Positions 1 through 9,359 of a stretch of 64,000 nucleotides of DNA are shown here, in pieces. This stretch comes from an uncultured Emergencia sp. (GTDB taxonomy: Bacteria; Bacillota; Clostridia; Peptostreptococcales; Anaerovoracaceae), in assembly GCA_904420065.1 (NCBI GenBank), contig CAJFTU010000011.1, forward strand, positions 1-64,000, given 5' to 3'. Numbering within the stretch: position 1 is the stretch's first letter; each line of letters starts with the position of its first letter. A model generated the notes under the pieces. That model saw only the letters and a list, made by a program, of their open reading frames with translations, had not been told where the DNA came from and searched no databases. A program made the position numbers and the translations under genes.

Positions 1-150
1 GCCAGCTAAAGCCGGGGAGTTCTCGCACGAGACCTACCAGCGATTTCTTTCAGAAATCGGGTTAGGGCGGCGGTAAACTCCAGGCCAGCTAAAGCTGGGG
101 AGTTCTCGCACGAGACCTACCAGCGATTTCTTTCAGAAATCGGGTTAGGG
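1..150. repeat. Two-copy 83-bp palindromic tandem repeat upstream of rpsH
   Basis: Two copies (1-67 and 84-150) differ at one base over 67 bp and are separated by 16 bp. Each contains nested inverted repeats: CCAGC-TAAA-GCTGG, TCTCG-CA-CGAGA, and CGATTTCT-TTC-AGAAATCG. The one difference (GCCGG versus GCTGG) leaves an A-C mismatch in plus-strand RNA but a tolerated G-U pair in minus-strand RNA. The element sits where an rpsN-rpsH spacer would be expected inside a ribosomal operon. Neither copy has a start codon with a ribosome site, so I treat it as a noncoding repeat. It may continue left of the window. Confidence 0.85.
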
Positions 151-185
151 CTTCGAACCATGCAAGAGGAAGGAGATATACTGTA

Positions 186-584
186 ATGACAATGACAGAT
201 CCGATCGCGGATATGCTGACGAGAATCAGAAATGCCAATACTGTAGGTCACGAAACAGTTGAGATCCCTGCGTCGAAGATCAAAAAATCCATCGCAGAGA
301 TCCTGCTCGAAGAAGGCTACATCAATGGTTTTGATGTTATAGATGATAACAAGCAGGGCATCATCAAGGTACAGATGAAATACGGTGCCAACAAGGAAAA
401 GGTAATCAGCGGAATCAAGAAGATTTCGAAGCCGGGACTGAAAGTTTACGCCAAGGCCAATGAAGTGCCTAAGGTACTGGGCGGACTGGGAATCGCAATC
501 ATCTCCACATCCAAGGGAGTTATCAGCGATAAGAAAGCCAGAAGCCTGGGTGTCGGCGGCGAAGTAATTTGTTATGTATGGTAG
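186..584 (+). CDS. rpsH: 30S ribosomal protein S8
   Basis: S8 binds the central domain of 16S rRNA early in 30S assembly and, in other bacteria, represses the spc operon by binding its mRNA. The 132-residue product has the normal family length and starts with the typical [18 protein letters not shown] sequence. The glycine-rich C-terminus ([11 protein letters not shown]) is also characteristic. AGGAAGGAG lies just upstream of the ATG. It is the first complete gene of the spc block in the window, and rplF follows after 12 bp. Identification is secure. Confidence 0.98.
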   Translation: MTMTDPIADMLTRIRNANTVGHETVEIPASKIKKSIAEILLEEGYINGFDVIDDNKQGIIKVQMKYGANKEKVISGIKKISKPGLKVYAKANEVPKVLGGLGIAIISTSKGVISDKKARSLGVGGEVICYVW

Positions 585-596
585 GAGGGGATAGAT

Positions 597-1139
597 ATGT
601 CAAGAATAGGCAAAAAACCGATCGCGCTTCCTGCCGGTGTGGAAATTACTGTAGACGCAGACAATCTGGTTACAGTAAAAGGACCAAAAGGCACTCTGCA
701 GGAACAGATCAGCAAACTGATCAGTGTAGAAGTAAAAGATAACGAAGTAGTATTCACCAGAGGATCTGATGCGAGAGAGCACAGAGCTCAGCACGGTCTG
801 GCAAGAGCTCTCGTCAATAACATGGTCGTCGGTGTTACCAATGGATACGAGAAGAAACTCCAGTTAGTCGGTGTCGGCTACAGAGCGGAGAAAAAAGGCA
901 AGAAACTGGTAATGAACCTGGGCTTTTCCCACCCTGTAGAAATGGAAGATCCGGAAGGCATCACCACAGAAACGCCGGATGCGACAACCGTAGTCGTAAA
1001 AGGAATCGATAAGGCAGCAGTTGGAAACTATGCGGCCAACATCAGAGCGTGGAGAGAACCTGAACCGTACAAGGGCAAGGGAATCAAGTACGATGACGAA
1101 GTTATCCGCAGAAAAGAAGGAAAAGCTGGAGCTAAATAA
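597..1139 (+). CDS. rplF: 50S ribosomal protein L6
   Basis: L6 binds 23S rRNA near the sarcin-ricin loop and the factor-binding site. The 180-residue protein is standard length, with the usual start [14 protein letters not shown] and the conserved C-terminal [12 protein letters not shown] segment. GGAGGGG precedes the ATG. It lies between rpsH and rplR in the canonical spc order with a 12-bp upstream gap, so co-translation within the operon is expected. Confidence 0.98.
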   Translation: MSRIGKKPIALPAGVEITVDADNLVTVKGPKGTLQEQISKLISVEVKDNEVVFTRGSDAREHRAQHGLARALVNNMVVGVTNGYEKKLQLVGVGYRAEKKGKKLVMNLGFSHPVEMEDPEGITTETPDATTVVVKGIDKAAVGNYAANIRAWREPEPYKGKGIKYDDEVIRRKEGKAGAK

Positions 1140-1157
1140 AGGAAGGAGTGAAAGAGA

Positions 1158-1523
1158 ATGGCAAAAGAAAGCAGAAATGACAGACGTGTTAAGAGACACG
1201 AAAGAGTTAGAAAAGATCTGTCCGGAACTCCTGAGAGACCAAGACTTTGTGTATATAGATCGAACAAGAATATTTCCTGCCAGATCATCGATGATGTTAA
1301 CAAAGTCACTTTAGCTTCTGCGTCTTCCCTTGACAAAGAGCTTAAGGCGGAGATCGGCTACGGCGGAAACAAAGAAGCCGCAAAGAAAGTCGGCGAAGCT
1401 ATTGCGAAGAGAGCGCTGGCAAAGGGCATCGAAGAGGTGGCTTTTGACAGAGGCGGATTCCTCTATCACGGAAGAGTAAAGGAACTGGCTGAAGGTGCTC
1501 GTGAGGGCGGATTAAAATTCTAA
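1158..1523 (+). CDS. rplR: 50S ribosomal protein L18
   Basis: L18 binds 5S rRNA and helps attach it to the central protuberance. The product is 121 residues, with a basic N-terminus, the conserved [17 protein letters not shown] stretch, and the family-typical end [36 protein letters not shown] gives a strong ribosome site. Its place between rplF and rpsE matches the conserved operon. Confidence 0.98.
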   Translation: MAKESRNDRRVKRHERVRKDLSGTPERPRLCVYRSNKNISCQIIDDVNKVTLASASSLDKELKAEIGYGGNKEAAKKVGEAIAKRALAKGIEEVAFDRGGFLYHGRVKELAEGAREGGLKF

Positions 1524-1540
1524 CAGGAGGAGAAAAAGGA

Positions 1541-2044
1541 ATGCGTAACATCATAGATGCATCCAAGCTTGACTTAAAGGAAACTATCGTCAATATCAGA
1601 CGTGTAGCCAAGACAGTTAAAGGCGGAAGAAACATGAGATTCAGCGTTACTGTAGTTGTCGGCGACGGCGAAGGCTATGTCGGCGTTGGTCTTGGCAAAG
1701 CCCAGGAAATTCCTGAAGCAGTAAGAAAAGCGACGGAAGATGCAAAGAAGAATCTGATCTATGTTCCTACAGTAGGAACCACTATACCACATACAAATAT
1801 CGGTGTTTTCGGCGCCGGAAGAGTACTTCTGATGCCGGCTGTACAGGGTACCGGAGTAATTGCCGGTTCCTCCGTGCGTACCGTACTGGAAGCAGCGGGA
1901 ATCAAGGACGTCAGAGCAAAATCCATCGGTTCCAGCAACACCGGAAACATGGCTTATGCTACACTGGAAGGTCTCAGAAACCTGAAGACTGTAGAGCAGG
2001 TTGCCAAGCTGAGAGGCAAGACGCCGGAAGAAATCTTAGGATAG
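1541..2044 (+). CDS. rpsE: 30S ribosomal protein S5
   Basis: S5 sits at the mRNA entry side of the 30S subunit and affects decoding fidelity; spectinomycin-resistance changes map to its N-terminal loop. The 167-residue product has the N-terminal dsRNA-binding S5 domain (about residues 10-75) with the [19 protein letters not shown] signature, and the C-terminal domain with [24 protein letters not shown] precedes the ATG. It is in the conserved position between rplR and rpmD. Confidence 0.98.
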   Translation: MRNIIDASKLDLKETIVNIRRVAKTVKGGRNMRFSVTVVVGDGEGYVGVGLGKAQEIPEAVRKATEDAKKNLIYVPTVGTTIPHTNIGVFGAGRVLLMPAVQGTGVIAGSSVRTVLEAAGIKDVRAKSIGSSNTGNMAYATLEGLRNLKTVEQVAKLRGKTPEEILG

Positions 2045-2058
2045 GAGGAATACGCGAT

Positions 2059-2241
2059 ATGGCTAAAATGTTGAAAATCACTTTGACAAAGAGTACGATC
2101 GGCGCTTCCCCTAAACAGAAGAAAGTTGTAGAAGCGTTGGGACTGAAAAAGATGCACCGCAGCGTGGAACTGATAGATACACCTGCAACTCGCGGCGCTG
2201 TCGCAAAAGTAGCGCATCTTGTTACTGTAGAAGAGCTGTAA
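2059..2241 (+). CDS. rpmD: 50S ribosomal protein L30
   Basis: Small 60-residue L30 with the typical bacterial pattern [25 protein letters not shown] and the C-terminal VTVEEL. AGGAGG lies upstream of the start. The gene fits between rpsE and rplO as in other Firmicutes spc operons. Confidence 0.97.
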   Translation: MAKMLKITLTKSTIGASPKQKKVVEALGLKKMHRSVELIDTPATRGAVAKVAHLVTVEEL

Positions 2242-2262
2242 GACAGGAGGTGCAAGAATAAG

Positions 2263-2703
2263 ATGAAACTGCATGAATTAAGAGCGGCAGAGGGTTCCAC
2301 CAAGAACCGCAAGAGAAGAGGCCGCGGTACCGCTACCGGCCAGGGTAAGACCGGCGGCAGAGGTATGAACGGCCAGAAATCCAGAAGCGGGGGCGGAGTA
2401 AGACTCGGCTTCGAAGGTGGACAGATGCCTCTTTACAGACGTCTGCCGAAGAGAGGATTCACCAATATCTTCGGAACAGAATATACGACCATTAACGTAA
2501 AAGATCTTAACAGATTTGAGGCTGGAACTGTGGTTACGCCGGAACTGCTCAAGGAAGCAGGACTTGTTAAGCAGGTCAAAGACGGTATCAAAATCCTCGG
2601 TGACGGAGCTTTGAACAACAGCATCACAGTAAAAGCCAATAAATTTACTAAGTCTGCAATTGAAAAAATCGAAGCTGCCGGAGGAAAGGCAGAGGTGATC
2701 TAA
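2263..2703 (+). CDS. rplO: 50S ribosomal protein L15
   Basis: L15 is a 23S rRNA-binding assembly protein. The product is 146 residues with the basic, glycine-rich N-terminal extension ([19 protein letters not shown]) that threads into rRNA, and the [18 protein letters not shown] signature. ACAGGAGGTG precedes the start. The 3' end carries AGAGGTGATCT, which serves as the ribosome site for secY directly downstream. Confidence 0.98.
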   Translation: MKLHELRAAEGSTKNRKRRGRGTATGQGKTGGRGMNGQKSRSGGGVRLGFEGGQMPLYRRLPKRGFTNIFGTEYTTINVKDLNRFEAGTVVTPELLKEAGLVKQVKDGIKILGDGALNNSITVKANKFTKSAIEKIEAAGGKAEVI

Positions 2704-2704
2704 A

Positions 2705-3985
2705 ATGGAAATGCTTAAGAATGTTTCACAGGCTTTCAAAGTCCCTGAAATAAGGCGCAAAATGATTTTCACCCTGCTGATGCTGGTGGTGTTCAGAATC
2801 GGATCGAACATTCCCGTTCCGGGAATTGACCGATCCGTTCTGTCCCAGGTTTTCACGGGTGAAACGGGACTCTTCGATCTGTTCGATCTGTTTTCCGGAG
2901 GTTCGTTCAGCAACTTCACCATATTTGCCTTAAGTATTACACCATATATCACGGCGAGCATTATCATCCAGCTCTTGACCATCGCCTTCCCTTACTTTGA
3001 AAGGTTGGCGAAAGAGGGTCAGGAAGGCAGAAAGAAGATGGCTCAGATCACTCGTTATCTGACCATCGTTCTGGCTCTGGTTCAGGCTTTCGGTCTGACG
3101 GTAGGTCTGTTCAGACAGGCAGTTATCGATCAGACCTGGTTCTCCTTTGTCGTCATCATACTGGTGCTGACGGCAGGAACCGCGTTCCTGATGTGGCTGG
3201 GTGAAAAGATCAATGAAAACGGTATCGGAAACGGTATCTCGCTGATTATCTTCGGCGGTATCGTAGCGAGAATTCCGAGCGGACTGCGCAGTCTGTGGAC
3301 CCAGTATTCGGATGGTTCGCTTTCCATTGTTACCCTGCTGCTGTTTGCAGTTTTCGCGATTATCGTCATCCTGGGCGTTATCGAGGTACAGCAGGGTACC
3401 AGAAAAATACCTGTTCAGTATGCAAAGAGAGTTGTGGGAAGAAAGATGTACGGCGGACAGTCTACGCACATTCCGCTGAAAGTCAATCAGGCCGGAGTTA
3501 TTCCAGTAATCTTCGCCCTGTCCATCCTGCAGTTCCCGCTGACCATTACCTATTTCTTCCCGAACACGGCCTTCACCGATTTCGTGACCAAATGGCTGTC
3601 TCCTGCGGGAAATCCGGGCGTATGGGTGTACGCGGTGCTGAACGTACTGTTGATCATATTTTTCAACTACTTTTATACAGCGGTTACTTTCAACCCTGTG
3701 GAAGTGGCGCAGAACATGAAAGCAAACGGCGGATTCATTCCTGGAATCAGACCGGGAAAAGCTACGGTTGAATATCTCAGCAGAGTTATGTCAAGAATTT
3801 CCTTCGTAGGAGCGATTTTCCTTGCCGTAATCGCCACGCTGCCGACGCTGGTGGGTCAGTTTACCGGACTCAATATCAGTTTCGGCGGAACATCGCTGCT
3901 GATCGCTGTCGGCGTAGCGCTTGATACAATGAAACAGCTGGAAAACCAGATGGTAATGAGAAACTATCAGGGATTCCTGAAATAA
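2705..3985 (+). CDS. secY: Protein translocase subunit SecY
   Basis: SecY is the channel subunit of the SecYEG translocon in the cytoplasmic membrane. The 426-residue protein is normal length with ten predicted membrane segments, starting near residues 18-36 (IFTLLMLVVFRIGSNIPVP). It includes the plug-region FDLFSGGSFSNFTIFALSITPYI and conserved cytoplasmic loops (KRVVGRKMYGGQSTHIPLK; FNPVEVAQNMKANGGFIPG). The start lies 1 bp after the rplO stop, with AGAGGTGATC inside the rplO tail, so the two are probably translationally coupled. Confidence 0.98.
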   Translation: MEMLKNVSQAFKVPEIRRKMIFTLLMLVVFRIGSNIPVPGIDRSVLSQVFTGETGLFDLFDLFSGGSFSNFTIFALSITPYITASIIIQLLTIAFPYFERLAKEGQEGRKKMAQITRYLTIVLALVQAFGLTVGLFRQAVIDQTWFSFVVIILVLTAGTAFLMWLGEKINENGIGNGISLIIFGGIVARIPSGLRSLWTQYSDGSLSIVTLLLFAVFAIIVILGVIEVQQGTRKIPVQYAKRVVGRKMYGGQSTHIPLKVNQAGVIPVIFALSILQFPLTITYFFPNTAFTDFVTKWLSPAGNPGVWVYAVLNVLLIIFFNYFYTAVTFNPVEVAQNMKANGGFIPGIRPGKATVEYLSRVMSRISFVGAIFLAVIATLPTLVGQFTGLNISFGGTSLLIAVGVALDTMKQLENQMVMRNYQGFLK

Positions 3986-3999
3986 GAGGAGATGAGCAA

Positions 4000-4647
4000 A
4001 TGCTTAGAACAGTTTTGTTAGGCCCTCCGGGAGCCGGCAAGGGTACACAGGCCGTTAAAATCGTGGAAAAGTACAATGTTCCACATATTTCAACCGGAGA
4101 CATCTTTAGGGAAAATATCAAAAACGGAACGGAACTGGGGAAAAAAGCAAAGGTCTATATGGATAAAGGGGAGCTGGTGCCGGACGATCTGGTCATCGAT
4201 CTGGCGACTTCGAGGCTCCTTGCCGATGACTGCAAGAACGGATTCCTTCTGGACGGATTTCCGAGAACGGTATATCAGGCGGAAAAACTGGATGAATTTC
4301 TTAAAGAGCACGGTCAGAAACTGGATATCATTATCGACATAGAAGTTGAAAAGGCGGAACTGATTACAAGACTGACGGGAAGACGGGTCTGCAAACAGTG
4401 CGGAGCTTCCTTCCACGTTGTAAACATTCCTCCGAAAAAAGAAGGCATTTGTGATTTCTGCGGCGGAGAGCTGATGCAAAGAGCCGATGATACTGTAGAA
4501 ACTGTGGAGAACAGGATTGAGGTATACAATCAGCAGACGATGCCTCTTGTTGACTACTATAGAAAAGCAGACAATATTGTGACTATCGACGGAGCTCTTC
4601 CGCTCGATACTGTGTTTGCTGAAATAGTAAAAGCTATAGGTGAGTAG
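4000..4647 (+). CDS. adk: Adenylate kinase
   Basis: Catalyses ATP + AMP to 2 ADP in the cytoplasm. The product is 215 residues with Walker A GPPGAGKGTQ (residues 7-16), the AMP-binding HISTGDIFR and LLDGFPRT motifs, and the RLTGRR segment. The long LID carries four cysteines (C131, C134, C151, C154) expected to bind structural zinc, as in Gram-positive enzymes. AGAGGAG precedes the ATG. The secY-adk-map order is typical of Firmicutes spc operons. Confidence 0.98.
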   Translation: MLRTVLLGPPGAGKGTQAVKIVEKYNVPHISTGDIFRENIKNGTELGKKAKVYMDKGELVPDDLVIDLATSRLLADDCKNGFLLDGFPRTVYQAEKLDEFLKEHGQKLDIIIDIEVEKAELITRLTGRRVCKQCGASFHVVNIPPKKEGICDFCGGELMQRADDTVETVENRIEVYNQQTMPLVDYYRKADNIVTIDGALPLDTVFAEIVKAIGE

Positions 4648-4648
4648 C

Positions 4649-5395
4649 ATGATCGTCATTAAATCCGAGCAGGAAATCGATATGATGAGAACCGCCGGCA
4701 AGGTGAACAGTCTGATTCTTTCACAGCTTTCGGACATCATCAAGCCGGGGATCAGTACTCTGGATATCGATGCTTTCGTAGAAAAAACGGTAAAAGCTCA
4801 CGGCATGATCGCTTCGGAAAAGGGTTACTGCGGGTATCCGGCCAGCGCCTGCGTATCCGTAAACGAGGAAGTCGTTCACGGAATACCGAGCAAAAAGCGG
4901 ATACTGCAGGAGGGCGATATCGTCAGTGTAGATCTGGTTGTCGAATACAAAGGCTATATGGCTGATGCGGCCAGAACCTATGGCGTAGGACAGATCAGCC
5001 CGCAGGCGCAGCATTTGATCGATACCGCAGAGGCCGCGTTTTTCGAGGGTATAAAATTCGCCAGAGAAGGGTATCGTCTCTTCGACATATCCCACGCCAT
5101 TCAGGAGAAGGTGGAAGGCGAAGGTTTCGGCGTGATCCGCGACTTTGTCGGCCACGGTATCGGCAGTGAGATGCACGAGGAACCGCAGATCCCAAATTAC
5201 GGAAAAGCCGGAAAGGGACCAAGGCTGCAGAAGGGCATGACATTGGCCATTGAGCCGATGATCGTCGAGGGATCCTATGAGGTGGAAGTGCTTCAGGATG
5301 ACTGGACGGTGGTTACTGTAGACGGCGGACTGGCAGCTCATTATGAAAATACTGTCGTTATAGGTGATGGTGAGCCGGAACTGCTTACCCTATAG
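4649..5395 (+). CDS. map: Methionine aminopeptidase, type I
   Basis: Removes the N-terminal methionine from nascent proteins using a dinuclear metal site. The metal-ligand landmarks are visible: VDLVVEYKGYMADAART (two Asp), FVGHGIGSEMHEEP (His), MTLAIEPMI (Glu) and the terminal ENTVVIGDG (Glu). The track begins at a GTG at 4640, but I prefer the ATG at 4649. It gives the family-typical start MIVIKSEQEIDMMRTAGK and is preceded by AGGTGAG at good spacing. Length from there is 248 residues. The start lies just after the adk stop. Confidence 0.96.
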   Translation: MIVIKSEQEIDMMRTAGKVNSLILSQLSDIIKPGISTLDIDAFVEKTVKAHGMIASEKGYCGYPASACVSVNEEVVHGIPSKKRILQEGDIVSVDLVVEYKGYMADAARTYGVGQISPQAQHLIDTAEAAFFEGIKFAREGYRLFDISHAIQEKVEGEGFGVIRDFVGHGIGSEMHEEPQIPNYGKAGKGPRLQKGMTLAIEPMIVEGSYEVEVLQDDWTVVTVDGGLAAHYENTVVIGDGEPELLTL

Positions 5396-5416
5396 AAGTG
5401 AAGAGAGGTGTATTTA

Positions 5417-5638
5417 ATGGCGAAAAAGGACGTCATCGAAGCAGTAGGAACCGTTGTGGATGCTCAGCCAAACGCAATGTTCAAGGTTAAACTGGATAAC
5501 GGTTTTGAAGTGCTTGCACACATTTCAGGAAAAATCAGAATGAACTATATAAGGATACTTCCCGGCGATAAGGTCAAGGTAGAGCTTTCCCCTTACGACC
5601 TGACGAGAGGAAGAATTATATGGAGAGATAAAGGTTAA
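5417..5638 (+). CDS. infA: Translation initiation factor IF-1
   Basis: IF-1 is a 73-residue OB-fold protein that binds the ribosomal A site during initiation. The sequence [20 protein letters not shown] through [18 protein letters not shown] to [14 protein letters not shown] matches the family throughout. The track starts at an upstream GTG (5408), but the ATG at 5417 has AGAGAGGTG at proper spacing and gives the canonical N-terminus. It sits between map and rpmJ, the usual Gram-positive order. Confidence 0.97.
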   Translation: MAKKDVIEAVGTVVDAQPNAMFKVKLDNGFEVLAHISGKIRMNYIRILPGDKVKVELSPYDLTRGRIIWRDKG

Positions 5639-5683
5639 AGCGCCCCTGCGCCGCATCGCGCGGCGTCTTAGGAGCAGCGATGA

Positions 5684-5821
<138 letters not shown>

Positions 5822-5840
5822 TCAAATCAGTTAAATAAGC

Positions 5841-5867
5841 GTCTCATGTATGCCAGGGACATGAGAC
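5841..5867 (+). promoter_or_regulatory. Perfect 9-bp hairpin in the rpsM leader
   Basis: GTCTCATGT and ACATGAGAC form a perfect 9-bp stem with a 9-nt loop in the 127-bp rpmJ-rpsM spacer, the longest spacer in this ribosomal operon. No U-run follows, so it is not a plain terminator. It could be an mRNA-processing site or an autoregulatory leader for the rpsM-rpsK-rpsD-rpoA-rplQ half; that role is inferred. Confidence 0.5.
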
Positions 5868-5948
5868 AGAAAATATTATTGTACTTTAGAACGCCTGTCT
5901 ATATCACTCCTGGTTCAGGTGACGGAAGATAGGAGAAGGAGGAAACGT

Positions 5949-6317
5949 ATGGCTCGTATAGCCGGTGTCGACTTACCAAGAGAAAAAAGAGTAGAAATCG
6001 GTCTGACTTACATCTACGGTATCGGAAGACCAACTGCAAACGCGATTTTGGAAAAAGCGGGAGTTAACCCTGATACGAGGGTTAAGGATCTGACCGAAGA
6101 GGAAGCAGGTAAGATCAGAAAGATCATCGACAGTGATTATGTAGTAGAAGGTGACCTGAGAAGAGAAGTTTCTCTGAACATCAAGAGACTTATGGAAATC
6201 GGAAGCTACAGAGGAATCAGACATAGAAGAGGACTTCCTGTCAGAGGACAGAAGACTAAGACCAATGCGAGAACCCGCAAAGGTCCGAAGAAGACTGTAG
6301 GAAGAAAGAAGAAATAA
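5949..6317 (+). CDS. rpsM: 30S ribosomal protein S13
   Basis: S13 is a 30S head protein that contacts the P-site tRNA and forms intersubunit bridges. The start chosen is the ATG at 5949 ([20 protein letters not shown]), which has GGAGAAGGAGG upstream. The track's earlier ATG (5919) adds an unsupported [10 protein letters not shown] extension. The 122-residue product includes the helix-two-turn-helix region, the [25 protein letters not shown] signature and a basic tail. Confidence 0.97.
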   Translation: MARIAGVDLPREKRVEIGLTYIYGIGRPTANAILEKAGVNPDTRVKDLTEEEAGKIRKIIDSDYVVEGDLRREVSLNIKRLMEIGSYRGIRHRRGLPVRGQKTKTNARTRKGPKKTVGRKKK

Positions 6318-6334
6318 GAAGGAGGTAGGAAACG

Positions 6335-6733
6335 ATGGCTAAGACTGTAAAGAAAACAGTTAGAAAAAAGAAAAGAGAACGTAAGAACATTGAAAAAGGC
6401 CAGGCACATATCCAATCCACCTTTAACAATACTTTAGTTACTCTTACAGATATGGACGGAAACGCTCTTTCCTGGTCCAGCGCAGGCGCTCTGGGCTTCA
6501 AGGGCTCGAAAAAATCCACGCCGTTTGCAGCGCAGATGGCTGCGGAAGAGGCCAGCAAGGCCGCAATGGAGCACGGTCTGAAAACCGTAGAGGTTTATGT
6601 AAAAGGTCCGGGATCCGGAAGAGAAGCTGCGATCAGAGCTCTTCAGGCCGCAGGTCTTGAGATCACCATGATCAAAGATATCACACCGATTCCGCACAAC
6701 GGCTGCAGACCGCCGAAGAGAAGAAGAGTCTAA
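6335..6733 (+). CDS. rpsK: 30S ribosomal protein S11
   Basis: S11 lines the 30S platform near the E site. The 132-residue product has a lysine-rich N-terminus, then the conserved [18 protein letters not shown] segment and the C-terminal [17 protein letters not shown], which are diagnostic. GAAGGAGG lies upstream of the ATG. It follows rpsM in the standard alpha-operon order. Confidence 0.98.
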   Translation: MAKTVKKTVRKKKRERKNIEKGQAHIQSTFNNTLVTLTDMDGNALSWSSAGALGFKGSKKSTPFAAQMAAEEASKAAMEHGLKTVEVYVKGPGSGREAAIRALQAAGLEITMIKDITPIPHNGCRPPKRRRV

Positions 6734-6755
6734 TTGAAGGGAGGAGTAATAGAAG

Positions 6756-7376
6756 ATGGCAAGATATACAGACGCTAACTGCAGACTGTGCAGAAGAGAA
6801 GGCCAGAAGCTTTTCTTGAAGGGTGAAAGATGCTACAGCGGAAAATGCGCAATTGAGAAGAGAAATTACGCTCCCGGACAGCACGGTCAGTCCAGAAAGA
6901 AAGTTTCTGACTACGGACTGCAGCTGAGAGAAAAACAGAAGGCGAAGAGATTCTACGGAATGCAGGAAAAACAGTTCAGAAATCTGTTTGACAAGGCTGC
7001 AAGAAAACAGGGTAAAACAGGTGAAAACCTGCTGATCCTGCTGGAGACCAGACTGGATAACGTAGTATACAGACTGGGCTTCGCTTCTTCAAGAAAAGAA
7101 GCCAGACAGCTGGTTGTTCACGGTCACTTCACGGTTAACGGAAAGAAAGCTACTGCTCCGGCAATGCAGCTGAAAGCCGGAGATGTGGTCAAAGTTAAGG
7201 AAAAGAGCACCAGTTCACCGAAATTCAAAGAAGTTAAGGAAATGTCCATTACTGTGCCTTCATGGATGACAGTAGATGTTGAAAAACTGGAAGGTAAAGT
7301 TATCGCTATGCCAAACAGAGAGGACATCGATACTCCAATCGCAGAGCACTTAATCGTCGAATTGTATTCCAAGTAA
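6756..7376 (+). CDS. rpsD: 30S ribosomal protein S4
   Basis: S4 nucleates 30S assembly and, in model bacteria, represses alpha-operon translation. The 206-residue product has an N-terminal zinc motif with four cysteines (C-x2-C, then C-x4-C within residues about 9-31), a C+ form of S4. The S4 RNA-binding domain follows ([34 protein letters not shown]). GGGAGGAG precedes the start. It lies between rpsK and rpoA as expected. Confidence 0.98.
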   Translation: MARYTDANCRLCRREGQKLFLKGERCYSGKCAIEKRNYAPGQHGQSRKKVSDYGLQLREKQKAKRFYGMQEKQFRNLFDKAARKQGKTGENLLILLETRLDNVVYRLGFASSRKEARQLVVHGHFTVNGKKATAPAMQLKAGDVVKVKEKSTSSPKFKEVKEMSITVPSWMTVDVEKLEGKVIAMPNREDIDTPIAEHLIVELYSK

Positions 7377-7427
7377 TCCCTGCAGCATGAAACCGGTATT
7401 ACTTGGGAAGAGAAGGAGGTTTTTTTA

Positions 7428-8372
7428 GTGATAGAAATCGAAAAACCAACAATAACTAAATTTATAGATGAAGAGGGCGCTTATGGCAAGTTTGTCGTCG
7501 AACCCCTCGAAAGGGGTTACGGTACGACTCTTGGAAACTGCATGCGGAGAATCCTGCTCAGTTCTCTGCCCGGAGCGGCTGTAACATCTGTAAAGATCGA
7601 CGGAATACTTCACGAGTTTTCAACTATACCAGGTGTCAAAGAAGACGTTACAGAGATCATCTTGAACTTAAAGAAGCTTGCTGTAAGGTTGAACGGGGAG
7701 AATGCAAAGAGAGTCATCATCAACGCGGTAGGACCGAAGGAGGTAACCGCTGCGGATATCATCGGCGATTCGGAGATGGAGATCTTCAATCCCGATCTGC
7801 ATATCGCGACTCTCGAGGAAAACGCTACCTTGGTCATGGAGATCAATCTGGCGCGGGGAAGAGGCTATGTGCCTGCGGATCAGAACAAGACCGAAAGTAC
7901 GCCGATTTCGGTTATTCCGGTGGATTCCATTTACACGCCGGTTCGGAAGGTCAACTATACGGTTGAAAACACCAGAGTCGGCCAGGTCACGGACTACGAC
8001 CGGCTGAACCTGGAAATCTGGACTGACGGTTCCATCACTCCGGAAGAAGGCGTTTCTATCGGGGCCAAGATCATGCAGGAGCACCTGAATCTCTTTATTC
8101 AGCTGGATGATTCCACAGACGGAATGGAAATCATGGTCGAAAAAGAAGAAGACCAGAAGGAGAAGGCTCTCGAGATGACCATCGAGGAGCTGGAACTTTC
8201 CGTCCGTTCCTTCAACTGCCTGAAGAGAGCGGCCATCAATACGGTGGAAGAGCTGACGGAGCGTACTGAGGAAGACATGATGAAGGTGAGAAACCTCGGT
8301 AAGAAATCTCTTGATGAGGTAAAGGCGAAACTGGAAGAACTGGGACTCGGATTAAAGCCGAGTGACGATTAA
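7428..8372 (+). CDS. rpoA: DNA-directed RNA polymerase subunit alpha
   Basis: The alpha subunit assembles core RNA polymerase. The 314-residue product has the N-terminal dimerisation domain (residues about 1-230, with [25 protein letters not shown]) and the C-terminal helix-hairpin-helix domain (about 245-310, [20 protein letters not shown]) that contacts UP elements and activators. The start is GTG, with GAAGGAGG 5' of it and no better ATG nearby. rplQ follows after 17 bp. Confidence 0.98.
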   Translation: MIEIEKPTITKFIDEEGAYGKFVVEPLERGYGTTLGNCMRRILLSSLPGAAVTSVKIDGILHEFSTIPGVKEDVTEIILNLKKLAVRLNGENAKRVIINAVGPKEVTAADIIGDSEMEIFNPDLHIATLEENATLVMEINLARGRGYVPADQNKTESTPISVIPVDSIYTPVRKVNYTVENTRVGQVTDYDRLNLEIWTDGSITPEEGVSIGAKIMQEHLNLFIQLDDSTDGMEIMVEKEEDQKEKALEMTIEELELSVRSFNCLKRAAINTVEELTERTEEDMMKVRNLGKKSLDEVKAKLEELGLGLKPSDD

Positions 8373-8389
8373 GCGAAAGGAGAAGTGAA

Positions 8390-8731
8390 ATGCCAGGATA
8401 TAGAAAGCTGGGCAGACCGACTGCTCACAGAAAGGCTATGTTGAGAAATCTGGTAACCGATCTGTTCAGAGAAGGCAGAATTTCAACTACCGACTGCAGA
8501 GCTAAGGAAGCCAGAAGAGAAGCAGAAAAAATGATTACCATCGCAAAACGCGGCGATCTTCACGCAAGAAGACAGGTTCTCGCTTATGTTTACGACGAGA
8601 GTGTAGTAACTAAGCTCTTCGAAGAAATTGCGCCGAAGTATGCGGACAGAAACGGCGGATATACTCGCATCCTCAAGCTGGGACCGAGAAGAGGCGACAA
8701 CGCTGAAGTTGTTTTTCTGGAACTGGTTTAA
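8390..8731 (+). CDS. rplQ: 50S ribosomal protein L17
   Basis: A 113-residue L17 with the standard start [20 protein letters not shown] and the conserved [19 protein letters not shown]-terminus. AAAGGAG precedes the ATG. It is the last gene of the ribosomal transcript; an intrinsic terminator follows 12 bp after the stop. Confidence 0.98.
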   Translation: MPGYRKLGRPTAHRKAMLRNLVTDLFREGRISTTDCRAKEARREAEKMITIAKRGDLHARRQVLAYVYDESVVTKLFEEIAPKYADRNGGYTRILKLGPRRGDNAEVVFLELV

Positions 8732-8744
8732 TAGAAAAGACGAA

Positions 8745-8779
8745 AAACACCCTGTAATGGATATTATAGGGTGTTTTTT
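8745..8779 (+). terminator. Rho-independent terminator of the ribosomal operon
   Basis: AACACCCT and AGGGTGTT form an 8-bp stem around a 14-nt loop, followed by TTTTTT. It directly follows rplQ. Confidence 0.9.
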
Positions 8780-8893
8780 CATGGGCGAATATCAACGAAA
8801 GCCGCTTGCGCTCCTCTCTCTCAGCCGAAGAAGCAGCACAGCCGGCTCCGTCTTTTCCGGATTGGCAGTCAAGTCGGAAGATGGAAACGGGGG

Positions 8894-9213
8894 ATCTGCC
8901 ATACTGTTTGGTTTTTTTGCTTTTTCAGACGGACAGAATTTTTGATTCAGGAGAATCTGCCATATTGAAGAATTTTTTTCTGCTTTCAGACGGATTTTTG
9001 CTCCTTATCTATGGGAAATTTGGACAAAAAAAAGAAGATATATTGAGTAATCACTATATGTTGAAATTTTATTGATATTACGTTAACGAATTGTTGCAAA
9101 AATCATAATGTCGGCGTCTGAAAACAAAATAAATTTAAGCAGTATGGCGGATTTACTTTTTTGCTGCTTATTCGCTGTCTGAAACTGCGAAAAAAGAGGT
9201 TGGTATGGCAGAT
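8894..9213. repeat. Four-copy spaced module ATCYGCCATA...CAGAC, two copies per strand
   Basis: The 628-bp gene-free stretch 8732-9359 holds no convincing gene. It does hold four copies of a bipartite module: ATCYGCCATA, 22 variable bases, then CAGAC. Plus-strand copies start at 8894 and 8955. Minus-strand copies start at 9213 and 9152 (reading leftwards). In all four the CAGAC begins exactly 32 nt after the first base, and on both strands the two copies are 61 bp apart, giving a symmetric ++/-- layout. The sequence between the conserved ends is T-rich on the module strand but not conserved. Function is unknown; regulator sites or a mobile-repeat remnant are possible. Confidence 0.75.
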
Positions 9214-9359
9214 AGGAAAATCGGAAACAGCCGTGGATAAACTGCAGAAGCAAGGAGGCGCGAAATTTGTCTAATTTTCCTCAAATAGGAGTTGTGGACA
9301 TTGGTTGGAATGCTTTACAATAATGTTACGCGGCAGAGCCGCAGAGAGGAGGAACAACA

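Noticed and set aside
2278-2982. 234-residue minus-strand ORF across rplO/secY
   Set aside because: Antisense to two certain genes; low-complexity composition and no family features.
8894-9213. Possible CRISPR array
   Set aside because: Only the module ends are conserved, the copies lie on both strands, and there are no cas genes nearby.
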